A stretch of DNA of 64,000 nucleotides, taken from the NCBI GenBank assembly GCA_016081115.2, contig JABTTQ020000074.1, positions 1 through 64,000 of the forward strand, read 5' to 3'. Below, in pieces: positions 23,001 through 35,100 of this stretch. The notes below the pieces were generated by a model. The model saw only the letters and a list, made by a program, of their open reading frames with translations. It was not told the origin of the DNA and did not search any database. Both the position numbers and the translations under genes were made by a program. Every line of letters starts with the position of its first letter. The stretch's first letter is position 1. The stretch is from Rehmannia glutinosa. Lineage: Eukaryota; Streptophyta; Magnoliopsida; Lamiales; Orobanchaceae.

Positions 23001-26000
23001 GGCGTATTAGAGAATTTAAGGATTATGAGATGTCGGCCGACCATGATTTAGGAAGCCACATTCTCGCTATGGGAAGGATGTGGGCCGTAGTAAAGCGAGA
23101 TGGCGTCTCAGACTATGTGGCGGCCGTGAAACTGATGGACACTATGCCCCCGGAGTGGGAACCTCGTGTGAGAGCCCTCTTTCTTCGAGAAACGACCTTC
23201 ACCTACAATGCGGATGCTCCCATCATCTAGCTTTTCCGACTTCATTATGCCCTCTTTGTATGGGATGTGGTCAAGCATATAACTGAGCGAGGAAGATCGG
23301 ATGGAGGAAGATCCTGAAAAAGAAGAACCATGGGATGAGAACTCCAGCAATGCTCAGTGACTTAGTGTAGTAGTTAGGATTTCTTTCTTAGTTCAGCATT
23401 ATATTTTTTCCCGTTTTCAGTTGTTTTCCAGATTTGCATATTGTACCTCTAGAAGGTTTGAATTGATGATAATGGAAATATTTTGCTTTTCTTTAATATT
23501 ATGGATGTCTTATCTAGTGATGATGATGAGTTGACTTATAAACTGTATTTTGACTTAGAACGCAAATCTCAGACGAGTTTTACTAAGTTGTGGTTATACT
23601 TTGATTATAGGAAAATGATTCGAGGACGTAGGTGAGAACCCGAGGTGCTACTACTACTAATAACAATACGAATCGAAACAATGAGGCAAACCCATTTCCA
23701 GGCATGGAACCGAGGGAATAACGAGAATGATCACGCATCAACCAAGCCCCGGCATTTCATGATAGGAGAATTTAAAAGATATCATTAACTCAAGCACAAG
23801 TGGTAGAAGCGGTTTCGCCGCTTCTCACCGCCGATCTTTAATGGGCAAGAAGGACCTACTACGTGACGAGCGAGTGGTTTGTATCATTGGAACGCACCTT
23901 GAATTAATCGGGTGTCGAGGCACAACGCATCCTTTGTGCTCGCATCAAGGTTAAAGATTATACAAGATGCGGGGCGTTGGTGGATGAGCTATCGAGACTA
24001 AGGGCTGCTGAGGAACGAGCAACCCTAACTTGGGAGGGGTTTAAAGAAATAGTGATGGAGAAAGCATGTCCCCAACATTAGCGGGAACAGATGGAGCGGG
24101 AGTTTTGGGATCTAAAGCAAGAGGGAATGTCGTGACAGAGCACGAGAGGAAGTTCAACCAAATGAGCTTCTTCGTGGAATATATGGTGATACTGCATCGA
24201 AAACGAGCGTTAAGGTTCCGGCGGGTTTACAACCGGGATACGCCACATTGTGGCAAGCCACGGGGTTCTATCGCACGCGGGTTTGCACCACGTGTGTTTC
24301 GTCCTTTCGGGAGATTCTTTGCGATCGGGAGCTAGGCTGCAACAAACCGGGAATTTGGGAAAAAGGAGCTGGAATGGAAACCGGACAGAACCGAAATCGA
24401 ATAAACAAAGTAGGCGACGCGAGACCGGCTTAAACCTCAAATCGTAAACCGTTGTGTGTGAAATGCGGGAAGAATCATAATGGGGAGTGTCTTGTGGGAC
24501 AGAATAAGTGCTACTGGTGTAAGATGCCAGGACATTCGTCATGGGATTGCCCCACTCGGGAACATGGAAGAAAAGGGCAAGGATCTGGAGGATAGGCACG
24601 AGTATATGCTATGACCCGGGGAGAAGGCGATCGTAACCCGAGCACGATGTCGGGTATGTTAAATGTACTTGGAATACCGCTTTAGCATTATTTGATACGG
24701 TGCCACACATTCATTTATGTCTTCGAGATTTTATAATATGATTGGACATAGCGATCTAGGATCGACAAACCTCTTGAGATTAGTTTGCTTACGGTAAGAC
24801 AATTTTCACCGATTCAATCATTAAGGGCGTGAGCGTTGACATAGGGGGAAGGGATCTAAAAGCCAATTTGTATGTAATTGATATGAAGGATTTCGATATA
24901 ATATTTGGTATGGTCGGCTTAGTAGATATCGGTGACATCCAAGTGTCGAGAAAAAGGAAGTGACTACATTTGCCAGGAGGAGAAGCAATAAAGTTTTACG
25001 GGACTAAGCTCAGGATTGTGCAGGGAGTTATATCAAGAATGAATGCTTTGACCTTTTTGAAAAAGGAAAAGTGTCGAGGTATTTAGTGAATATTGTTGGA
25101 ACTCCAACAACCGAGTTGACACCAAATGAGCGTTCCTCAAGGGAATTTGTGGATGTCTTTCGAAGAGTTACCAGGAGTACCACCAAATCGACAAGTTGAG
25201 TTCTCCATCGATTTGGTACCTGAGCGCACCCGATATCTAGAGCACCCTATCGGATGGCGCCGAAAGAAGCTCGCAGGAGCTAAAGGTTCAAATACAAGAA
25301 GCGTTGGAGACGGATTTATTCGCCCAAGTGTGTCACCTTGGGGCGCTCCAGTCCTATTCGTAAAGAAGAAAGACGGATCACTTCGAATGTGCATCGATTA
25401 CAGAGAGTTGAATCGACTTACAGTAAAGAATAAGTATCCGTTGCCGAGGATCGAAGATTTATTCAATCAACTTCGAGGAGCTAGTGTGTTCTCCAAGATC
25501 GATTTGAGATCTGGGTATCACCAACTGAAGGTAAAGGAGTGTGATATTCCAAAAACGGCATTTAGAACCCGTTACGGGCACTATGAGTTTGTAGTGATGC
25601 CATTTGGTTTGTCTAATGCACCAGCAGTCTTTATGGACTTGATGAACAGAGTTTTTCACCCTTACCTAGATTAATTCGTCATAGTCTTCATAGATGACAT
25701 ATTGGTATATTCGAAGGATAAGGTGCAACACGAGGAGCATTTAAAGATTGTATTGGAGACACTTCGCAAGGAGAAGTTATATGCAAAGTTTAAGAAGTGT
25801 GAATTCTGGTTGGACCGAGTCGTGTTTCTCGGACACGTGGTCACATCACAAGGAATTGAAGTTTACCCTGGTAAGGTTGAAGCGATGCTTGAGTTGGAAT
25901 GTACCTAAGAATGCGGTGAGGTACGGAGTTTTCTAAGTCACTGGCTATTACAGAAGGTTTATCGAGGGATTCTCTAGGATAGCCATGCATATGACTCGGT

Positions 26001-29000
26001 TAACAAGAAAAGGGGAGAAGTTCGAATGACTCAGAAGTGCGAGGAGAGCTTTCAGGAGTTGAAAGGTAGATTAACTTCTGCCCCTGTATTGACAATTCCT
26101 AATCCTACAGAGGGATTTGTCATCTATAGTGACGCATCGAAGCAAGGTTTGGGTTGTGTTTTGATGCAACACAGCAAGGTTGTGGCTTACGCCTCGAGAC
26201 AACTAAAGACACACAAGTTGAATTACCCCACGCATGACCTGGAGTTGGCTGTTGTGGTACACGCATTAAAGATATGGCGACACTACCTATATGGAGGGAA
26301 GTGTGAAATATTCACGGATCACAAAAGCCTTAAATACCTTTTCACTCAGAAGGAGTTGAACATGAGGCAGAGAAGATGGTTAGAACTGGTGAAAGACTAC
26401 GACTGCACCATTCGATCATCCGGCAAAGCTAATAGTAGCCGATGCCTGAGCCAAGGACCAAAGGGAGTTAGCTTGTATGCTCACGGAGCAAGAGCAGTTG
26501 GCAAGAGAGTTTGCCAAACTGTAGAGATTGAAGTTGTTGAGCCACCAAATGGTACGGAAGCCATTTTTGCATCATTGGTGGTGCAACCCACCTTAAGAGA
26601 TAAGATTAAGGAGGCCCAACCCCACGATAAGTTTTTGTGCAAAATGAGGGAACATGTACAAGCTGGAGACATCGAGGGATTCAAGGTAACTGGTGATGAT
26701 GTTCTGACATACGAAGGAAGGATTTGTGTCCCTAAGGATGAGACACTTCGGAAGGAAATTCTGGAGGAGGCACATAATACTCCCTACACAGCTCATCCGG
26801 GAGGTACAAAGATGTATCACGACTTGAGGAGGCTTTTCTGGTGGAGGAGTATGAAAAGAGATATTGGGGATTTTGTAGAGAAGTGTTTGGTCTGCCAGCA
26901 AGTTAAAGCAGAGCACCAACGACCGTCGGGTTTGCTTAAGCCGTTGGAAATCCCGGAGTGGAAGTGGGAACATATAACCATTGACTTTGTGGTTGGACTA
27001 CCACAAACATTAAGGAAGAATAACGCAGTATGGGTCATAGTGGATCGATTGACCAAGTCAGCACATTTTCTGCCAGTACGAATGACTTTTAGTATGGATC
27101 AGTATGCTAGAATCTATATTAAGGAAATTGTGAGGTTACACGGGGTGCCAGTTTCTATAGTGTCAGACAGAGATCCGCGGTTTACATCGAAGTTTTGGAG
27201 GAGTTTGCAAGATGCAATGGGGACGAAATTGAGATTCAGCACAGCCTATCATCCACAAACCGATGGACAATCCGAGAGAACTATTAAGACGTTAGAGGAC
27301 TTGTTGAGAGCATGTGTACTGGATACGGGGGAAAGTTGGGAAACTATGTTGCCATTGGTGGAATTTGCGTACAATAATAGTTACCAAGCAACGATTAAGA
27401 TGGCCCCGTATGAAGCATTATACGGGAGAAAATGTAGATCCCCTTTATACTGGAGTGAAGTTGGAGAAAGGAAAATTTTGGGACCGGAGTTGATTGAACA
27501 AACAGTGGAAAAGATCTCAGAGATCCGGGACAGAATAAAGTTTGCTCAGGATAGACAGAAATCCTATGTGGATAAGCGCAGAAAGGACATACAGTTTGAA
27601 GTTGGCAATAGTGTGTTTTTGAAAGTGGCTCCGATGAAGGGAATTATAAGATTCGGTAAAAAGAAAACTACAGCCTCGTTATATTGGACCATTTGAGATA
27701 CTAGAAAGAGTTGGGGACTTGGCGTATCGTTTGGCTTTGCCACCAGATTTGTCAGGGGTACATAATGTGTTTCATGTATCAATGCTGAGGAAATACGTGT
27801 TTGACCCTGATCACATTGTTAACTACAAGGACCTACACATAGGACCTACACATAGGTAAGAATTTGTCGTACGAAGAGATGCCTATAGCTATTTTGGATC
27901 GTAAAGTGCATGGGCTTAGAAACAGAGATGTGGTTTTTATCAAAGTACAATGGAGTAGACACGGGAAAAATGAGGCAACATGGGAAAGAGAAGAGGAAAT
28001 CAAATCCAAATATCCCGTCTTCTTTGATCAAGGTATGTAACCGAAATTTCGAGGACGAAATTTTTGTTTGAGGTGGGTAGGATGTAATACCCAATTTTTT
28101 TACCAAATTTGGGTTTTAGTATTTTTTAGACTTTTAGGATTTTAATTTTACGCCCAATATAGAATCTCGTCTTAGTCTTTTTCAAGCCCAAGTATAAATG
28201 ATATTAATTGTGCCCAATTGTAAATTTATTATTTATTTATTTTTAAAACCTTTGTCCAGTTTCTAGAAGATTTATAATTCTACAGAAATTCTTTTTAGTT
28301 AAATTTCGAAATTTGAAATTTATTTATCTTTATCTCTAAGTATCAAATTAGATAAAACAAAATCTTTTTTAATGAGATTTTGGCTTATATCGATAACCTT
28401 AATCCCACGTCCAAATACACATTACTCCTCAACTCCCTCAATCACACGTTATTATCATAAACATCGATATCTCAAGATAACCCCCCTCAAATATCCAACT
28501 TTACTTCGACAATCACATACATTCTCAAAGAACGTAACAAGTTCACACCTTCGCAAATTTCTCTTCTCTTCTCAAAAATCGAACTCAAGTTTCGCCGTGA
28601 AAGGTAAACGTCTAAAACCATTTTTTTTTTTTATTCGCCCAAATTCTTTTTTTTTTTTTTGTTTCGTCTGTCGAGAATTTAGCCTAGGAGATACCCATAA
28701 CCCAACAATTTTCTTTATATCTCAATTAACACCCCGAGTCGTCTCGTCGAGAACATCACCTATTTGTCAAAACCCAGTCGGAATCATCGAAAATATATAT
28801 ATACCCAAAACGCCGTTGTCAAAGGCCCGAAATCCCGAATCACCGATCGAAAATGCAAAACCCAAGCCCGGATCGCGGCGGCGGTCGGTCCCGCCGACCA
28901 AGAACCAGAAAATTTGAAACCCATCGAAAATACGAAACTCGTAAATTTCCCAAAGCCCGAAACACAAAAACCCCAAGCTAATCGCCGCCTTTTACCCAAA

Positions 29001-29084
29001 CCGAGTCGTGTGCCCGTGTCGCTCCGTCGCGCTTCGTTCTCGAGAGCATGAGACCGAGAGAAAGAGAGAGAGGGGGTGTTCGAG

Positions 29085-29126
<42 letters not shown>

Positions 29127-32100
29127 GGAAGAACATAGAGCGAGGACGGCGAGGTCTCGAGGAGAGTGAGATTGAGAGTGTAAAGACGAGATGGTGAGAA
29201 GATTTAGGAAGAAAGGAAGTCTAAAATTTTTAAAGAAAGAATAGAGAGGCGGGGCGACATTGGTGAAGATGAGAGTTTGAGGGATTAGATAAGGGTTGGG
29301 GTGGATTTTTGCTTTATGAGGGAATTAGTACATGAATTATGAGAAATTACAACTCTCACCCCAAGTCCTTTTTCTTCCATTTCAAAAGCCCATTTTTGAC
29401 TCGATTATAGTGATTTGACCGAACAAGTAGCCTCAATTCCTAATATATATATATATATATATGTTTTTCTTTTCATTTTCAAATTATGCAATTCAAAACT
29501 CTTTTTCTTTTTTTTTTTTAATCTCCTTTAGTTATATTTCTTAAAAATTATTATTTAAGTTATTTTATTTTAGTTTTAGGAAATCATTCTTACGAGGTCT
29601 AGAACTTTCAATCGAGCACGCATTTGGTACTTTCTGCACTTTATTTGAGGTGGGGTTTATTGCTTTTGTTTATTTTAAATACTATGTTTTAACTGTTAGT
29701 TGCATATTCATGATAAATATTATGTGTGATGTTGAGACTATTTGTACTTAAGTGTACGCGAGACTTTGAGACTATTTCTACTTAATTGTACGCGAGATTT
29801 TGAGACTATTCGTACTTAAATGTACATGAGACTTTGAGACTATTTGTACTTAACTGTACTTGAGACTATGATATTTTTTCCGTGAAAGTTTGTGCTAACT
29901 GTTATGCATGCGTATTTGACTTGAACAATTGCTTCCCCACTGAGTTGGCGATAACTCACCCCAATAATTTTACCCCTTTCAGGTTGAGGAGTCCGACGTG
30001 GCGCGTGGCGGGTGATTTGATCATGACAGTTGTTTTTGTCGAATTTTTATTAGTAGTAGAATTTCATGAACGATGTTGGTCTTTTAATCTTTTCGTATTT
30101 ATACAACATACATTGTACTGGTTTTATTTCAATTGATGGATGATGCAAATTTTTATTTAAGTTAGTTACTTTACTCTTTGGAAAAAAAAAATGGTTGACT
30201 CGTTTCCGTTAGATTCTTAGTCATTTGTGAGTATTATTATGCGTAGTTGCATTTTTCAAAACTAGGGTGTTACAATTGCGGCGGCCCGCAAACTGGAAAT
30301 TCCATCGTTTCACGGGGACGATCCGGTCTCCTGGCTCTCCCGCGCGGAACAATATTTCCGCGTACACCACATTGATGATTCCGCCAAAATCGAACTCGCC
30401 TTCATTGCCATGGATGGGGCCGCTTTACATTGGATGCAGTGGGTACTTGGCCGCAATCCGTCGTAGTCTTGGAAACAATTTTCTCATGAACTATTGTGTC
30501 GTTATGGGGACAACCCCACGGCCAATCCGTTAGAATCCCTCGCTGCTACCACCCAAACAGGAACAGTGGATGAATATGTTGATATGTTCATCTCACGGGC
30601 TGCCCATGTACATGGTTTATCAGATTCTCATAGTTTGGGTTTATTTCTCAACGGTCTACGCAATGATATTCGTATTCGTATTCGTTCCAAAGACGCGGCT
30701 GATTTATTCGACACCATCCACTTGACCCGCGAGATTGAGCGCAAACTCCAAGCCCCTAGGGGGTCGCGTTTTGGGCCCACTCAACCTCACACTACATCTT
30801 CGGGTTTTACTCCGGGCGCTTTGGGTTTTCATGCCGGCGGACCAACACCACGAAACCCCACCACGCCTCCACTCATCAATGGCCCAACCCAATCCCACAG
30901 TGTGGGTTCCCCGCGTAACCCACCAACACCCGATTCCCATTTTCCGGCCACTTCGGTGGCGTCATCAGGCTCCTCTCGGCCAAACCGGGGGGTCCGACAA
31001 CTATCTCATGCTGATTACTTAGACCTCAAGGCGAAGGGTCTGTGTTTTAAGTGCCGCGAGCCATACCATCCGCTACATAATTGTCCGACAAAGTCTTTGC
31101 GGGTCATGATCGCTGCCGAGAGGGACGGGGAGGAACCACCAAGGGAATTGGAATATACTGATCAGTTGGACAGCAGCGGGGAGCTCGCACCAACCGAATT
31201 ACAATGGTTGGAACTCTCACCGCTCGCCGCAGGAGGTTTTGATGGGCCCCGGGCTTTGAAGGTGATGGCTTTACTCCAGGAGAGCCGGTTCGGGTCATGA
31301 TTGATAGCGGGGCTAGCCATTGTTTCATATCCACCACCACAGCCCATCGTTTACAGTTACCCATTGAGCACTCCGGCTCAATGCACGTTCGCTTAGGCGG
31401 CAGGCAACGCCGAGAAATATTGGGGGTCTGCCACAACATCACTTTGTCCTTGGAATCGGCTACTTTTCGAGTCGACTGTTTTGTCTTTCCACTTGGGGGA
31501 TTTTAGGCGTTTCATGGCTTGCAACATTGGGCGATGTCCGGGCAAATTGGGCACGAATGTCGATGGGTTTTGTTGTCAATGGTCACATGGTTTCACTGCG
31601 AGGTGATCCATCACTTGCTTGTTGTGAAGTTTCAGCAGCCAACCTTCATAAAATTACAGAGGGTGTAGACTGTTGGGTCATCTCAGCTCTTCAAAAAGTT
31701 GAACCCTCACCCCCAAACTTGGTTTCACAGCACTTGTCCTTACATCCTGACTTGCAGTTTATTTTAGATGAGTTCCCAACTGTCTTCACAGAGGCCACGC
31801 CTCTTCCACCAAGTCGTCTTACGGATCACAGGATCCCACTTAAACCGGGCGCATTGCCCGTGTCCGTGCGGCCGTATCGTTATGGCCAAGCCCAAAAAGA
31901 CGAAATGGAGCGTTTAGTGGTGGAAATGCTTCTCACGTGGATTATACAACCCAGTTGCAGCCCGTATTCTAGCCCGGTTCTGCTTGTACGCAAGAAGGAT
32001 GGGAGTTGGTTTTTCTGCGTCGACTATAGAGAGTTGAATAAGCGGACCATTGCCGATAAATATCCGATTCCGGTGATACAAGAGATGTTGGACGAGCTTC

Positions 32101-35100
32101 ATGGGGCTTCCTGGTTCAGCAAACTGGATTTACGATTAGGGTACCACCAAATACGAATTGCCCCGGAGGACATCCAAAAAACAGCGTTTCACACCCACTC
32201 CGACCACTATGAATTTCTGGTTATGCCGTTTGCTTAGCAAATGCCCCCGCTACTTTCCAGGCCACAATGAATGATTTATTTCGCCCGTATTTATGAAAGT
32301 TTGTTTTGGTCTTCTTTGACGACATTCTTATCTACAGCGTCACTTGGGCTGACCATATGTCACACTTGCGGTTGGTTTTGCAACTTCTACAGGATAATTC
32401 TTTTGTGGTTAATCGAAAGAAGTGTTCTTGGGGTCAACAAGGGATTGAGTATTTGGGGCATATCGTGTCACACGACAGTGTTCGGATGGACCCCGCAAAA
32501 ATATCGGCGATACTCCAATGGCCGACACCCACCACAATCCGCGGTGTTCGAGGTTTTTGGGGTTAACAGGATATTATCGCCGATTTATCAGGGAGTATGG
32601 AAAAATTGCTAAACCATTGACCGAGTTGCCTAAAAAAAACATGCCTAAATCAGTGTAGTGGACATCCGAAACGCAACAGGCATTTCAAGAATTACAACAG
32701 GCCGTCACTTCGGCACCCGTGTTGGCAAAACCAGATTTTTCCCAGCCATTTATCATCGAATGCGATGCCTTAGTTCGGGGTTTGGGGAGGTGCTGATGCA
32801 CATGGGAAGGCCCATTGCATTTTTTAGCAAATCACTCTCAGCAAAGAACCTAGCAAAATCTGCCTATGAAAAAGAATTAATGGCCCTTGTGTTGGCCGTT
32901 CAACATTGGAGACCGTATTTGATTGGACGAAGGTTCGTTGTCCGCTCGGACCAGCGAAGCCTTCGGCATTTGTTACGACAAAATATTTCCACGCCCGCCC
33001 AACAAAACGGGTTGCTAAATTGCTTGGGTATGATTTCGACATAGAATATAAATCGGGCCCATCCAATCTCGCAGCCGACGCGCTGTACCGTAGGTGTGAG
33101 GACAGTGAACTAACAGCGGTATCCTTGCCCGAGTGGGCTGATTGGTCGGCTTTGAAAAGGGAGATACTCATGGATGATCAATTAGGGGCCATTGTACGTG
33201 ATTTGGAAGCGGCAAAGAATGTCCAGGGGCCTTATACGCTGATTAATGACACGTTATTTTTTAAAGGTCGTGTCGTATTGCCTCGAAATTCATCATGGAC
33301 TTCGAAATTTATTGTAGAATTTCACTCAACCCCCACGGGTGGACATTCAGGGGCTTTTCGAACTTATCGTCGTTTAGCAGCAAATTTATAGTGGCCAGGT
33401 ATGATGAGTCAAGTTACTAAATTTGTTGCTGAGTGTTTGGTATGCCAAAGGAATAAGTATGATACTCGTTCGCCGGCCGGGTTGTTACAACCTTTACCGA
33501 TCCCTTCGCCAGTGTGGGAGGATGTCAGTATGGATTTTATTACGGGGTTACCTCGTTCTTATCATACGGATTGTGTATTAGTTGTGGTGGATCGCCTTTC
33601 GAAATATGCACATTTTTGGGCCTCAAACATCCGTTTAAAGCTAGACAAGTAGCTGCACTATTCGCGCGAGAAATTGTGCGGTTTCATGGGGTTCCGAGGT
33701 CTATTGTTTCCGATAGGGACCCTGTATTTGTTAGTTCTTTTTGGTCTGAGTTGTTTAGGGCAGTGGGGACAAAGCTAAGGATGAGCTCGGCTAGGGCTGC
33801 AAATGAACCAAGTCGTTCGTGAGCTATTCGAAGCTCGATTCGATAAAAGCTCGTTCGAGTTCGTTTAATGAGGCTCATTAAAATAAACGAACCAAACTCA
33901 AACTTAGAGATATTCGGTTCGTTAGCTCGTGAACAAGCTCGTTAGTAAGCTCGTGAATAGGCTCGATAGTAAGCTCGTATGAATTAAACTAATAATTTTA
34001 TTTTAATTTTAATTTTTCATATTTTTACTTAAGATAATATAAAAATATTTCAATAAAATTATTTTTTTGAATAAAATAATAAGTTTTAATAAATATATTA
34101 TGAATTTTAAATATAAATAATTTATTTTTTGTAGTAAATTGAAGAATATTTTAATTTTTAATTAATATTTACTAAGCTCGTTTAGGCTCGTTTAGGCTCG
34201 ATAAGGCTCGAAAAAGTTCGTGAGCCATCAACATGTTCGATAAATTCAGGCTCAAGTTCGACTCGATAATAAACTAACAAAACTCAAATACTCAAAAACT
34301 CGGCTCGGTTCGGTTCGATTGCAGCCCTAAGCTCGGCATATCACCCGGAAACTGACGGACAAACGGAGGTGATGAATCGTTGTTTGGAGACATATTTGCG
34401 TTGTTTCGCAGCAGAGCAGCCCAAGCAATGGAGTAGGTGGTTACCGTGGGCTGAATATTGCTTTAATACGGGATTTCATTCGGCAACGGGTCGCACCCCA
34501 TTTGAAGTAATAGTATATGGGCGTCCACCCCCCACAATTAAACAATTTTTACCTGGCGAGGTGCGGGTTAAGGCCGTGGCGAATGAACTGCTGGAGAGGA
34601 ATGAAATGTTGGCGCACTTACGATTCCATTTGGAGCGCGCCCAATTACGCATGACAAGGGCAGCTAATAAACATCGGCGAGATGTTGAGTTTCATGTTGG
34701 GGATATGGTGTTTTTGAAGTTGCAACCTCGGCGTCAGGGCACCGTAGTTAAACGATCGAACGCCAAGCTTGCCAGTCGGTATTATGGGCCTTTTGAAGTT
34801 ATCAGCAGAGTGGGGGCAGTTGCATATCGTCTAAAATTATCGCCAACTTCGCGAGTCCATCCAGTGTTCCATGTTTCCCAATTAAAAGCAGTGGCAGGAG
34901 TTCATGGGGCGATATCCACCTTCCCGCCGGAGTTGTTAGTTGAGGAACCCACTTTTGAGCTGGAGAAAATTCTGGGTTCGCGTACTGTGAGCCGGGACAG
35001 CGGAAATGTGACACAAGTGCTTGTAAAATGGCGCGATCGTGGGGAGGAGGAAGCGACGTGGTTGGATGAATCGGATGTTCGGGGCCGTTTCGCAGTTTCG

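Larger units (their letters stand above)
20353..30274 (+). mobile_element. Tekay-like chromovirus (Ty3/gypsy) nested in Reina gag
   Basis: LTRs TGTAATAC...GTGTTACA of 2232 and 2192 bp bound a 5.5-kb body. The primer-binding site TGGTATCGAGC (22589-22599) is close to the initiator-Met tRNA type, and the polypurine stretch GAGGTGGGTAGGA (28070-28082) abuts the 3' LTR. Body order: small Cys-rich frame, gag with zinc knuckles, protease, RT, RNase H, integrase, chromodomain. Flanks GTTGT and ATTGC fit an original GTTGC target duplication with one transition in each copy. Long LTRs and the chromodomain fit the Tekay/Del clade. Many stops; not autonomous. Confidence 0.92.
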
